Source: Mesorhizobium norvegicum
GTDB lineage: Bacteria > Pseudomonadota > Alphaproteobacteria > Rhizobiales > Rhizobiaceae
Reading direction: 5' to 3'
Assembly: GCF_004919685.1 (NCBI RefSeq)
Contig: NZ_SMYZ01000046.1
Location: 1-55,556, forward strand
Length of the DNA: 55,556 bases
Positions 42,110-52,006 of the stretch are shown here, piece by piece. The notes beneath the pieces are model-generated. The model ran no database searches and was not told the DNA's origin. It saw nothing but the letters and a program-made list of their open reading frames with translations. Numbering within the stretch: position 1 is the stretch's first letter; every line of letters starts with the position of its first letter. A program made the translations under genes and the position numbers.

Positions 42110-44220
42110 CTACACCTTGAACGCCGGCTCTCGCGCCCAAAGACGCAGCTTCCGGCACGATGTCACGAAGTCGTCGATACCTTCCTTCGCGTCGAGCGGG
42201 ATCAGCCCCTCGTCCGCATCAATTGCAACTCCGGCTTTGACAAACAGCGGGAAGGAGGCGGGCGCAAACGCTATGAATTTGAGATGGGCAAAGGCATCCG
42301 CAACGAAGTCTCGCGCGGCAGCCTCGTGGGACAATCGCTCTGCGCCGTCTTCCGAAAGCAGAACAGCCACGGCGTCGAATAGAACCGAAGGTCCGCCGTC
42401 GATCATATGCCGGGCCTCGACCCAGCTTCCATCGGCGGCCTCCACGCCGCAGATTTTCGGCGCAATCACCTCCATCGTCGCCCCTTCCTTTTCGATCGCT
42501 GCCTGGAGCTTCTTCAACAACACTGCATCGCAGCCCGCGCTGACGAGCACCCCGACCTTGCGGCCGGCGAAGCTGTCCGGGCCGTTCTCGATGATACTCA
42601 GCGCGGGCGACGGTTCCAGGTCGTCTCTTGTCGGGACAGCAGGGTCAGCCGGCTCCGGCATTTTTCTGATGCCGAGTTTGTCGGCAACGGTGACGGCCAA
42701 GCCCTCGTCGATGTTGAGAAGATGGGCAACCATCCGCTCGCGAATGCAAGGGGTTTCGACCTTGCTCAGCTCGAAGGTTAAAGCATTTGCGATATGGCGC
42801 TGTTCGGGGAGGCGTCTGGCTGTTGAAGAACTGGCGCGCCTGACTGTAGTGGTCGGCGAAGCTTTCGGCGCGCAGGCGAACCTTTGGCCCTGCCTCAGCA
42901 TCGGGGAACGATCGGAATCCGCGCTGCGGTGACTCTCTTGGCCCTTCGCCGAACGAATTCGGCTGGTAGTTCACCCGACCAACAGGATTGCGCATGGCCA
43001 TATGGCCGTCCTGCTGGAAGTGGGCGAACGGACACTTTGGCGCGTTGATGGGAATATGCGTGAAGTTTGGGCTGCCCAGCCGCTTCAGCTGCGTATCCAG
43101 ATACGAAAAATTCCGGCCCTGGAGAAGCGGATCGTTGGAGAAGTCGACGCCGGGCGGGACATTCTGCGTCATGAACGCAACCTGTTCGGTCTCGGCGAAG
43201 AAGTTGTCGGGCATGCGGTCGAGAACCAGGCGACCGACCGGGATCGGCTCAAGGATTTCTTCCGGGATGATCTTGGTCGGATCCAGAACATCGAACTCGA
43301 AACTGTCAGCGAAGTCCTGGTCGAACAATTGCACGCGCAATTCCCATTCCGGGAAGTTGCCGGATTGGATGGCCTGCCAAAGATCGCGGCGATGAAAGTC
43401 GGGATCGGCGCCGTTGATCTTGACCGCCTCGTTCCAGACCACCGACTGCAGGCCAAGCTTCGGCTTCCAGTGAAACTTGACGAAGGTCGACTCATCCTTT
43501 GCATTGACGAAACGGAATGTGTGTACGCCGAAACCTTCCATGAAGCGGAAGGAGCGCGGGATCGCGCGGTCCGACATCACCCACATGATCATGTGCATGG
43601 ATTCGGGGGTTAGCGAGATGAAATCCCAGAAATTGTCGTGCGCCGATTGCGCCTGCGGAAAAGCCCGGTCGGGCTCCTCCTTCACGGCATGGACCATGTC
43701 TGGAAACTTGATGGCGTCCTGGATGAAGAAAACCGGAATGTTGTTGCCAACGATGTCCCAGTTGCCTTCCTGGGTGTAGAGTTTGACTGCGAAGCCGCGG
43801 ACATCGCGCGCAAGATCAAACGAACCCTTGGACCCGGCAACCGTGGAGAAGCGCACGAAAGCCGGCGTCCTTTCCCCGGCACGTTGGAAGATGTCGGCGC
43901 GCGTGTATTTGGCCAACGACTCGTAGGTCTCGAAATAGCCGTGGGCGCCGTAGCCACGCGCATGGACGACGCGTTCTGGGATGCGTTCGTGGTCGAAATG
44001 GAAAATCTTCTCGCGAAAGTGAAAGTCCTCGAGGACAGTCGGCCCGCGGGCGCCGACCTTCAGCGAGTTCTGGTCGTCTGCGATCGGACCTCCCTGCGCC
44101 GTGGTCAGGATGTCGATGTTGCCGTCGGCCACCTGGTGCAGTTCGCCGCCCTTCCCCCCGGATAAGGGTTTGATCATGAACTGTCGTGGTCGTGGGATTG
44201 GTAGTTGCCTTGCGCGCCAT
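42110..44220 (-). pseudogene. katE: Large-subunit catalase HPII (KatE) with two frameshifts
   Basis: Starts MARKATTNPTTTTVHDQTLI at 44220 after a strong GGAGGA site. Frame 2 carries the catalase core: FDHERIPERVVHARGYGAHG (distal His), VGNNIPVFFIQDAIKFPDMV (Asn), FAETEQVAF and the heme-ligand tyrosine in NFSYLDTQLKRLG. Frame 3, after a second break, carries EQRHIANALTFELSKVET and the C-terminal glutamine-amidotransferase-like domain (KVGVLVSAGCDAVLLKKLQA). The breaks are one-base gains near the C6 run at 44152-44158 and in the GGGG at 42806-42809. Corrected, it would be a normal clade-2 catalase of about 700 residues. Confidence 0.88.
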
Positions 44221-44257
44221 GCGATACTCCTCCGATGTGCCAAACGAGATATTTAGC

Positions 44258-44282
44258 AACCATCGACGGCGCTACATGTTCC
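44258..44282 (-). promoter_or_regulatory. EcfG promoter of katE
   Basis: Minus strand GGAAC (44282-44278), 16-base spacer, GGTT (44261-44258); 37 bases before the katE ATG. Confidence 0.6.
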
Positions 44283-44425
44283 GACGAATTGCGCTTTTGC
44301 CTCCAACGAGCCCCGCCGAGGACCGAAGGGGTCAGGCAATGCCGCAAAAGAACCAGAGGGCAACGACCTCATTCACAAAGAGACCACGCACAGTGTGTGG
44401 CCTCCAAGCCGCGCAATCAGGCTCC

Positions 44426-45445
44426 TCACACATTCGATATCTGTTCGAACGTGCACTGCTTTGGGTCCTTGTCGGGGCGCCATCGTAGAAATTTCGTGCC
44501 ATGTCGGAAGCGATCGCCGGTGACGTGATCGAAACGGACTTCGGCGACCAGTTCAGGCCGCAATGGTTCCCACTGTCCGCTTCTTTCAGTGCTCCAGCGG
44601 CTTGGGCCGCCTGGCGCTTTGCCCGTAAAGCCCGGGGGCGATCGCAAAGCTTCAAGTTCCTGGGTCAGCTTTGCGCGACCTTCCGGAGGGATGCTCGAGG
44701 TGAACCCCACATGGTCGAGTTCGCCGCTTGTATTGTAGAGACCTAGCAGCAACGAGCCGACCTCGCGGGACTTCGCCAGATAGCGAAAGCCGCCTACGAC
44801 ACAATCCGCAGTGCGAAGGCGTTTGACCTTGACCATGGCGCGCTCGCCGGGCCGATATTCATCATCGAGTCGTTTGGCGACAACGCCGTCCGTTGACTCC
44901 CGACCTGACTCTGCAAGCCACTTCGTTGCGGTCGCCAAATTTTGCGTGCAGGGCGACAGCTCAAGATCGGTGCGGTCAACCGACTTTATGAACGCTTGCA
45001 GCGCCCGGCGCCGTGCAGACAGGGGTTGATGCATCAAACTGCTACCGGAACTGGCCAGCATATCAAACAGGATCAGCCTGGCCGGCGTTTCGACTGACAG
45101 TTTTCTGATCCTGCTTTCCGCCGGGTGCAGCCGCATCTGCAGCGCGTCAAATGAAACCAGGCCATCGACATCGATGACGATCTCGCCGTCGACCACGAAC
45201 TCTCTCGCTTGCAGGTCACGCAACATCGTAACGATTTCGGGAAAATAGCGGCCGAGCGGCTTTCCCGACTTTGCCCGCAAGTCCACATCATCGCCCGCTT
45301 TGAAGGCCAGGCAGCGAAACCCGTCCCATTTGGGTTCGTATTGCCACTGGCCGGTGTCACTTGGCAGCGCATCTGCAGTCTTTGCCTCCATCGGCGCGGT
45401 GTCCAAGGGAAGGGCGAAGCACGGTTTCACAGCGTTCGATTTCAT
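44426..45445 (-). CDS. ligC: ATP-dependent DNA ligase, LigC-like (339 aa)
   Basis: The adenylation motif YEPKWDGFR gives nucleophile Lys39, followed by FVVDGEIVIDVDG, STDGVVAKRLDDEYRPGERA and MVKVKRLRTADCVVGGF (motifs III-V), then an OB domain. It has no phosphoesterase or polymerase domain. The ATG overlaps the LigD stop by ATGA, so it is translated with LigD. Stand-alone LigC ligases act in NHEJ or base-excision repair (family knowledge). Confidence 0.9.
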   Translation of the reverse strand: MKSNAVKPCFALPLDTAPMEAKTADALPSDTGQWQYEPKWDGFRCLAFKAGDDVDLRAKSGKPLGRYFPEIVTMLRDLQAREFVVDGEIVIDVDGLVSFDALQMRLHPAESRIRKLSVETPARLILFDMLASSGSSLMHQPLSARRRALQAFIKSVDRTDLELSPCTQNLATATKWLAESGRESTDGVVAKRLDDEYRPGERAMVKVKRLRTADCVVGGFRYLAKSREVGSLLLGLYNTSGELDHVGFTSSIPPEGRAKLTQELEALRSPPGFTGKAPGGPSRWSTERSGQWEPLRPELVAEVRFDHVTGDRFRHGTKFLRWRPDKDPKQCTFEQISNV

Positions 45446-48090
45446 GCGGCAAACTTTGTCGAACCGATGCGTTGGATCGCCGTGCTGATCGACCGCGCGC
45501 CCTCGGCATAGTCGGCCCACGCGATGGTCTTCTCCAGGAGGCTTGGCACGGTACGTACTGTGTATTTTTTCGGATCGAGATCACCTCTGACCTGACTCCA
45601 TGTTAGCGGCATGGATACCGTCGCTCCTTCCCTTGCACGAGGCGATAGCGGGGCCACGGCCGTCGCCATGCGATCATTTCGAAGGTAGTCGAGGAAGATC
45701 CTGGACGTTCGCAATTTCTTGGCCATGTTGACGAGGTAAAGGTCTGGACTGTCTGAAGCCATTTGCACGCAGACGGCCTTCGCGAAGGCCTTGGCCTCCG
45801 GCCATGTCGTTTTGCTGCGCAGACTGGCCAATGGCGTGACCACATGCAGGCCCTTCCCTCCCGTCGTCTTGCAAAAGCTCACCAAGCCTAGGTCCTCAAG
45901 ACGATCCCGCATTTCCTTGGCGGCCAGGACCACGTCCGCAAAGGCGACTTCCGGACCTGGATCAAGGTCGAAGACAAGTCGCCCGGGCACTTCAGGGTGA
46001 TCGGGCTGACAGTTCCAGGGGTGCAGCTCCAACCCTCCTATCTGGGCGATCGCTGCCAATCCTTCAACACGGTCGATTTGCAGATATGGCTTGTGGTCGC
46101 CGAAGACCTTCACGAGCTCCAACAGATTGGACGTGCCCGGCATGGCGTGGCGCTGGAAGAACTGCTCGCCGGCAAAGCCGTCCGGCGCTCGCACGAGCGA
46201 ACATGGTCGACCTCTAAGATGTTTGATCATCCAGGGGCCAACGGCTTCAAAGTATTCCGCCAGGTCGAGTTTCGTGACTGGCTGGCCCCCATCTCCGGCA
46301 TTCGGCCAAAGCGGTTTGTCCGGTTTGGAGATGATCACGCCCATGACGACCGGATTTTTTGCCGTGCGGCCGGTTGCCTTTACGGGTTCGGCAATCTGGG
46401 TCTCTTGAGGATCGGCTGGACGCTCGGCCTCGACATCTTTCGCAGACTTGTCTTCTCGCAATCCCTTGAAGGCGGCCTGCCTGACGTTGCCACCACCGGT
46501 CCAGCCGGCGAACTCAATTTCCGCAACCAGTTCCGGCTTGGTCCAAAAGATAGTTGAGTCCTTTTTGGGTGCTCCGTCGCCTGTAAACGGCGACTTGTCC
46601 GTCGTCATCTCCTTCAGCCTTGGCAGCAGCTGCTTGACCTTGGCCTCGCTGTAGCCAGTCCCGACGCGCCCGATATAGGCGAAATGCTCACCTCGATTGA
46701 CGCCGACCAGCAGCGATCTGAACTTGCCATTGGTTGTCGACCAGCCGCCGATGACCACCTCATGACCAGCCCGACATTTCGATTTTGCCCAAGTGTCGGT
46801 CCTTCCCGACACGTAGGCTGCATCGGATTTTTTGGAGACAATGCCTTCAAGCGAAAGACGACAGGCGGAGCGCAACACCGCATCGCCGCCATTGGTGAAG
46901 TGCTCGACATAGCGAATGAGATTTTCCTCGGCACGCTCGACTTCACCAAGCAGCGCGCTCAGCCGCTCCTTGCGTTCAGAGAGAGGCAGCTTACGCAGAT
47001 CGATACCGTTCGCGAACAGCAGGTCAAAGGCAAAGAAGATCAGGTCCTTCGTCCTGCGCTCCGACAATGCGGCTTGCATGGCAGCAAAGTCGGGCGCCCC
47101 GTTTTCGCCGAGCGCCACAATCTCTCCGTCGATGATCGCGTCGGGAAGTCTGGCCGCCTCCTTTGCGATGGCACCAAATTTCTGCGTCCAGTCGAGGCCC
47201 TTGCGGGTCTTCAGGGTGGCAGTTTTGTCTTCGACCCGCAATTGCATCCGATAACCATCGAACTTGATTTCATGAACCCAATTCGCCCCTGCTGGCGGCC
47301 GCGAAAGCGTGGCGCAGAGTTGTGGTGCGATGAAGTCGGGCATCTTCACACCGGCAGCGGGCGCGGCCTTTCTGGAACGTGGAGGTGGCTTTGCCAGCTT
47401 CGCGGCGCGTTCGTCGGCGAGATGACCTCGATTGCTATCCCACACGGCATCCGCATCGGCCACCGTTGAGCCTTCCATCATGAACGGCTTCGGTCCGGCA
47501 CCCTTTCCCGCGGCAATCTTGTCCATGCTCCGCCCGGAGGCGACGGATCGATCCTGTGCCAGCACCGCGTCGCCATTGCCGTCTGTCGCGTATTTGTCGC
47601 GGTGCTTGATCAGCAGCCAGTTGGTCCGCTTCCCCCCGTTGCGGTCATGCTTCATGCGCACCAGGACAAAACTGCCGTGCAGACGCTTGCCTTCGAGGGT
47701 GAATTTAAGATCGCCTTTTTCCAAAGCCTGTTCGGGAGACATGAAGCCTTCCGGCTCCCAATATCCACGATCCCACAGTTGCACGGTGCCACCTCCATAC
47801 TGCCCCTTGGGGATCGTGCCTTCGAAGTCGCCGTAGTCCAGCGGATGATCCTCCACCTCGACCGCCAAGCGTTTGTCCTGAGGGTCCAGTGACGGGCCTT
47901 TGGTGACGGCCCAAGACTTGAAGACACCGTCGAGCTCGAGACGCAGGTCGTAGTGCAGGCGCGTGGCATCATGTTTCTGGATGACAAACCGAAGCCGGTT
48001 CGATGTCGCAATCGAGCGCTCACCGCTGGGTTCATTGGTCTTGGTGAAATCCCGTTTCGCCCGGTAGGTGGAAAGCTCGCTCTTTGTCAT
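45442..48090 (-). CDS. ligD: NHEJ DNA ligase D: phosphoesterase-ligase-polymerase (882 aa)
   Basis: Domain order is PE, ligase, polymerase. The 3'-phosphoesterase (about 30-180) has QKHDATRLHYDLRLELDG (His40, His46, Asp48) and HPLDYGDFEGTIPKGQYGGG. The ligase (about 250-560) has IKFDGYRMQL with Lys276 and IDGEIVALG. The polymerase (about 600-870) has LVFDLDPGPEVAF (catalytic DxD) and KTTGGKGLHVV. LigD joins double-strand breaks together with Ku. An EcfG-like promoter with one mismatch lies 35 bases upstream. The only Ku sequence in this window is a remnant. Confidence 0.94.
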   Translation of the reverse strand: MTKSELSTYRAKRDFTKTNEPSGERSIATSNRLRFVIQKHDATRLHYDLRLELDGVFKSWAVTKGPSLDPQDKRLAVEVEDHPLDYGDFEGTIPKGQYGGGTVQLWDRGYWEPEGFMSPEQALEKGDLKFTLEGKRLHGSFVLVRMKHDRNGGKRTNWLLIKHRDKYATDGNGDAVLAQDRSVASGRSMDKIAAGKGAGPKPFMMEGSTVADADAVWDSNRGHLADERAAKLAKPPPRSRKAAPAAGVKMPDFIAPQLCATLSRPPAGANWVHEIKFDGYRMQLRVEDKTATLKTRKGLDWTQKFGAIAKEAARLPDAIIDGEIVALGENGAPDFAAMQAALSERRTKDLIFFAFDLLFANGIDLRKLPLSERKERLSALLGEVERAEENLIRYVEHFTNGGDAVLRSACRLSLEGIVSKKSDAAYVSGRTDTWAKSKCRAGHEVVIGGWSTTNGKFRSLLVGVNRGEHFAYIGRVGTGYSEAKVKQLLPRLKEMTTDKSPFTGDGAPKKDSTIFWTKPELVAEIEFAGWTGGGNVRQAAFKGLREDKSAKDVEAERPADPQETQIAEPVKATGRTAKNPVVMGVIISKPDKPLWPNAGDGGQPVTKLDLAEYFEAVGPWMIKHLRGRPCSLVRAPDGFAGEQFFQRHAMPGTSNLLELVKVFGDHKPYLQIDRVEGLAAIAQIGGLELHPWNCQPDHPEVPGRLVFDLDPGPEVAFADVVLAAKEMRDRLEDLGLVSFCKTTGGKGLHVVTPLASLRSKTTWPEAKAFAKAVCVQMASDSPDLYLVNMAKKLRTSRIFLDYLRNDRMATAVAPLSPRAREGATVSMPLTWSQVRGDLDPKKYTVRTVPSLLEKTIAWADYAEGARSISTAIQRIGSTKFAA

Positions 48091-48125
48091 GTAAGTGCCT
48101 CGGCTGATGACGCAACGCGCGACTC

Positions 48126-48150
48126 AACGCCGTGGGTGAGAATTGGTTCG
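48126..48150 (-). promoter_or_regulatory. Candidate EcfG promoter of ligD-ligC
   Basis: Minus strand CGAAC (48150-48146), 16-base spacer, CGTT (48129-48126). One mismatch in the -35 box; 35 bases before the ligD ATG. Confidence 0.45.
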
Positions 48151-48393
48151 CCCAGCGCTCCATGAGAAGGCCTTGAAGCCAAGCTGCGACGTAAAACCCA
48201 CCTCCCAAAAGCGTGAAAAGCGTCAGAGAACCTCCCTCATGCGGGCGGGTTAAGTTGCGTTGCTCATTCGTTATCGGATTGCATCAATGCTCGAAGAGAC
48301 CGCCTCGCCAGCTTCTGTCGTCCTTGCAAAGCGTCCGCTACGCACATTGCTCGTCCCCTTCCCCATCGTCTGTTTCACGGGCGCCGCACCATC
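48151..48393. other. Region without recognisable gene
   Basis: Divergent upstream region of ligD and the PAP2 gene. The 5' part of the PAP2 gene may extend into it with a non-ATG start, but this cannot be fixed from sequence. Confidence 0.35.
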
Positions 48394-48939
48394 ATGCTTG
48401 CGCTGCGAAGCGCTGCCAATCCATCCTATCCGGTCGGTCCGCCCTGGTTTCAGGAGGCAGCGCGTGACGTCACATCTCTGGGAAGCGTGGTCTTTCTCGG
48501 ATTGGTGCTCTTGGCGGTGGTCGGGTACCTCCTTCTGGTTAAGAAGCGCTCGCTTGCCGTCTTCACTGGGGTGGCCGTGCTTGGAGGCCAGTTGCTGAGC
48601 ACCGTTCTCAAGTCGACTTTCGATCGACCTAGGCCGGAGATCCCTCATGTCACACGAGTTTTCTCGGCGAGCTTTCCCAGCGGACACGCAATGCTTTCAG
48701 CGATCACCTTCCTGACCGTTGGCGCGCTGCTAGCCCACGTGACTCCTGACTGGCGTGTCAAAACCTACTTTATGGCACTAGCCCTCTTTCTGACGGTGGC
48801 AGTGGGAGCAAGTCGGATCTATCTGGCGGTTCACTATCCCACCGACGTCCTCGCAGGCTGGTGCATCGGTAGTGGCTGGGCGATCCTTTGCTGGACAATC
48901 GCTTTGTGGGTTGAGCAAAACGGCCGGCGTAGAGGCTAG
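48394..48939 (+). CDS. PAP2 family phosphatase (181 aa)
   Basis: The PAP2 signature is complete: LLSTVLKSTFDRPRPEIP, FPSGHAMLSAITF and ASRIYLAVHYPTDVLAGW. Four hydrophobic helices surround it. Related proteins have about 60 more N-terminal residues including one further helix, so the real start may be upstream or the gene may be shortened. It probably dephosphorylates lipid phosphates at the inner membrane. A lipid kinase gene follows within five bases of its stop. Confidence 0.82.
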   Translation: MLALRSAANPSYPVGPPWFQEAARDVTSLGSVVFLGLVLLAVVGYLLLVKKRSLAVFTGVAVLGGQLLSTVLKSTFDRPRPEIPHVTRVFSASFPSGHAMLSAITFLTVGALLAHVTPDWRVKTYFMALALFLTVAVGASRIYLAVHYPTDVLAGWCIGSGWAILCWTIALWVEQNGRRRG

Positions 48940-48943
48940 AACC

Positions 48944-49876
48944 TTGGACGTTTTAACGCTCATCAATGATGGTGCCGGCTCCGTCGCTAAGACTGGGGAT
49001 GTAAAGGAACTCGTTCGAGAAGGCTTGCGCCAGCGAGGATTGGAAGCCGATGTGAGGATGGTACCAGGCCGAGAGATTGGCAAAATTGCCAAGAGCTTTG
49101 TTAGCGACTTTCCTCCCCGCTCGGCGTTGCTGGTAGGTGTTGGGGACGGCACAATCAGCGCTGCCGCGTCGGCTCTTGCGGGCACAGAGAAAGTGCTGGG
49201 TGTACTCCCGCTTGGCACTCTAAACCACTTTGCCAAGGACCTTGGTTTGCCGATGGAACTGGGGGCCGCGATGGATGTGATTGCGGCAGGCAACGCGACA
49301 ATGATCGATGTTGCGGAGGTCAACGGCCGCGTCTTTCTCAACAATTCGTCTATCGGCGTTTATTCCTTCTTTGTTGCCGAACGCACCACGGAGCAAAGGC
49401 GTTCAGGGGCTAGCAAACTTGCCGCGATTGGCCCGGCTCTCGCCCGCACCTTGAAAGCAGCGTCCTGGCAGAGCGTCCAGATCGCCGCTGAGGGCACGCG
49501 GGAAGAGTTGCGGACCCCATGCGTTTTTGTCGGCAACAATTTCTACGATGCCGCTGATTTTGGCCGCCGCAAGAGCCTGTCGTCTGGAGATCTGTGCGTC
49601 TATCTTGTCCGAAGGCAGTCTTGGTTGGGCCTGATGGTCCTCCCGCTAAAGATTGCGCTTGGTCTGATCGACACCGCTCGCGACGTGGAGTTGATACAAG
49701 CCAAAACCCTGGAAATCGCTTCGCGGCACCGTGACGTGATCGTCTCTTTGGACGGCGAAGCCGTCGAAATGAAAATGCCGCTTCGCTTTCGAATCCGCCC
49801 CGCAGCGCTAAGGGTGCTCTCGCCTGCCAAGCAGGATGCACATGAGATTGGCCACCGCGCGAAAGCAAGTAAGTGA
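48944..49876 (+). CDS. Diacylglycerol/lipid kinase family protein (310 aa)
   Basis: The catalytic-domain glycine loop reads LVGVGDGTISAAASALAG (usual GGDGT is GVGDGT here), followed by VLPLGTLNHFAKDLGLP and a C-terminal YegS/BmrU-type domain ending VSLDGEAVEMKMPLRFRI. The chosen start is TTG 48944 just after the PAP2 stop, with GAGG upstream; an in-frame start at 48872 inside PAP2 is possible. Pairing a lipid kinase with a PAP2 phosphatase suggests lipid remodelling. The stop overlaps the next gene by GTGA. Confidence 0.8.
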   Translation: MDVLTLINDGAGSVAKTGDVKELVREGLRQRGLEADVRMVPGREIGKIAKSFVSDFPPRSALLVGVGDGTISAAASALAGTEKVLGVLPLGTLNHFAKDLGLPMELGAAMDVIAAGNATMIDVAEVNGRVFLNNSSIGVYSFFVAERTTEQRRSGASKLAAIGPALARTLKAASWQSVQIAAEGTREELRTPCVFVGNNFYDAADFGRRKSLSSGDLCVYLVRRQSWLGLMVLPLKIALGLIDTARDVELIQAKTLEIASRHRDVIVSLDGEAVEMKMPLRFRIRPAALRVLSPAKQDAHEIGHRAKASK

Positions 49877-50687
49877 AGACATTGGTTCACCTTTCCGACC
49901 TACATTTTGGCACGGCTGAGAAAGAGGTTGTCGAGGCCATTGCAGCAGAGATACGTGATCTCCGTCCAGATCTGGTCGTTGTGTCGGGGGATTTTACACA
50001 GCGCGCACGCAAAGCGGAGTTTTTGCAGGCAAGAGCGTTCCTGGACCTCCTGGCAGGCCCTCAGATCGTTGTGCCCGGCAATCACGACGTCCCGCTCTGG
50101 AATGTCTTGGCGCGAGCCCTGACGCCGCTGGCGCGGTACAAACGCTATATCAACCCAGACCTTGAACCCTTTTATGCCGACGCAGAAATCGCTGTCACCG
50201 GCATCAACACCGCGCGGTCGAGACCATCAAAGACGGTCGAATTAATGTCAGGCAGCTTGAGTGCGTCAAACAGAGGCTGGCGAACCTGCCTGCCAACATC
50301 ACGCGCGTGGTCGCCACGCATCACCCGTTCGAAGGTCGAGATCCCGAGAGCGACAATGGAATTGTCGGCCGGGCAAGGATTGCGATGGAGGCCTTCTCGC
50401 AAAGTCGTGTCGATATAATACTGTCCGGACATCTGCATATTCATCGCGCCAGTTCCAGCGTCGTGAGCTACGCCAAAGAGGGGTACGACACGTTGCTCAT
50501 TCAGGCCGGTACGGCGATTTCATCACGCCGACGCGAAGCCCTCAACTCCTTCAATCTCATTCAAATTGACCGTCCGGAAATCCATTTGGAATGTCGAGAA
50601 TGGCAGGCGTCACGCGAGAGGTTCGCAGCTGCCGCGCGCTATTCCTTCAGGTTGGGTGCAGATGGGTGGGAAAGCTTGAAAAGCTGA
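49873..50687 (+). pseudogene. Metallophosphoesterase, frameshifted
   Basis: Frame 1 from GTG 49873 gives the metal-binding blocks HLSDLHFGT, VVVSGDFTQRA and VPGNHDVPLW, then AVTGINTARS. Frame 2 continues TIKDGRINVRQLECVKQRLA, VVATHHPF and ILSGHLHIHRA to 50687. The shift is a one-base loss near 50221-50226. Joined, it is a normal ~270-residue calcineurin-like phosphoesterase. It overlaps the lipid kinase by GTGA and is the third gene of that operon. Confidence 0.82.
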
Positions 50688-50988
50688 TCATCAGAGAAAT
50701 ATGCACCTAAGGACTTTTTGGAGGCCCCGAATCGACAGTGGCGTCAAAACATTCGCTGACATTGTCCGCAACTTGGCAATGCCGTCATTCAGAAGCCATT
50801 TCCGATCACAAAACGAACATTTGGCGGGACTTTCGCGGACGGTTTCGAGGGCTAAACGCATCGCCGCGTCGACACCAGTCTTGTCCCTGGGTTCCGTTCC
50901 TAATGGACGCGTCCGAAACTGCGCCACTTCAGGCAGAGGTAAGGAGCCATCAGGTTGTGCCCGCGTTGAGGCGCGGAAGGATAATTTC
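50688..50988. other. Region without recognisable gene
   Basis: About 300 bases before the DUF72 gene. Open frames exist on both strands (plus 50701 onwards, minus 50691-51008) but neither shows a family motif. Confidence 0.4.
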
Positions 50989-51945
50989 ATGAGTACGGAA
51001 GCCACCAATCGGAAAGACCTTGGACCCGATCCGCGTCGCGAACGGCGCAGGTTGCGCAGAGAGAAGCAGCGAATTGAAAACTTTGGACGTGCCGAAAAAA
51101 TGCATGTCGCCCGCTTGGCCGGGGCAAGTGTAGAGCGCGGGCATAGCGTGCCGTCTCTGGAGGCTTCTGCCTATGTCGGATGCTCGGGATGGTTTTACTG
51201 GAAATGGCGGGGACAGTTTTACCCGACGGATCTGCCCACCAGCGCTTGGTTCAATCACTACGCGAAACAGTTCGATACTGTCGAAATCAACGCATCCTTT
51301 TATTCCTGGCCAACCGTTACAAATGTCAAAGGCTGGGCTCGGCAACCTGGCAACCGCAGTTTCGTCTACACAATTAAGGTCTGTGAGCTGATCACTCACA
51401 TCAAGAGGTTCAAGGGCACCAAGACCCTCGTGATGGATTTTGGAATGATTGCCGATATCCTCGGTGAGCGAATGGGCTGCTTTCTATTCCAGCTCCCGCC
51501 CAGCTACGATTTCACAAAGGCGAGGCTAAACGGCATCCTCGGCCAACTCGACCCGGCCCGGCGCAATGTGGTGGAGTTTCGTCACGCCAGTTGGTGGAAC
51601 GAAACTGTTTACTCGGCCTTTCGTGAGACGGGCACAATCTTTTGCTCATGCAGCGCGCCTCGTCTTCCGGATGTCTTGGTGCGGACAGCAGATGACGTCT
51701 ACGTGCGGCTCCACGGTCCAATGCGGTGGTACCGGCATGATTACACCAGAGACGAGCTAACGGAATGGGCTGACAAAATCCGAGCCAGCGGCGCAACGAG
51801 AGCTTGGGTTTATTTCAACAATGACTATGAGGGCTTTGCGCCAAAGAATGCGCTGACAATGCGACGCTTGCTGAAGGTACAACCGTCAGACGATCAACCT
51901 CCTATCGCCGCCGATGAATGCATGATGAGGGTCGGAGCGAAATGA
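50989..51945 (+). CDS. DUF72 domain protein (318 aa)
   Basis: The DUF72 TIM-barrel core is visible: AYVGCSGWFYWKWRGQFYPT, then FDTVEINASFYSWPT, VVEFRHASWW, VYVRLHGPMRWYRHDY and WVYFNNDYEGFAPKNALTM. An N-terminal extension of about 55 residues is basic and helical (PRRERRRLRREKQRIENF). The start at 50989 follows GGAAGGA. The DUF72 (YecE) function is unknown. Confidence 0.88.
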   Translation: MSTEATNRKDLGPDPRRERRRLRREKQRIENFGRAEKMHVARLAGASVERGHSVPSLEASAYVGCSGWFYWKWRGQFYPTDLPTSAWFNHYAKQFDTVEINASFYSWPTVTNVKGWARQPGNRSFVYTIKVCELITHIKRFKGTKTLVMDFGMIADILGERMGCFLFQLPPSYDFTKARLNGILGQLDPARRNVVEFRHASWWNETVYSAFRETGTIFCSCSAPRLPDVLVRTADDVYVRLHGPMRWYRHDYTRDELTEWADKIRASGATRAWVYFNNDYEGFAPKNALTMRRLLKVQPSDDQPPIAADECMMRVGAK

Positions 51946-52006
51946 CCACGTCTGCAACCTAGTGTTTGTTCGAACGTTTATCGCCAACGAAACACGGGGG
52001 CCTATA

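Noticed and set aside
41901..42932. 343-codon plus-strand frame
   Set aside because: Antisense to the catalase C-terminal domain; serine/arginine-rich with no family motif.
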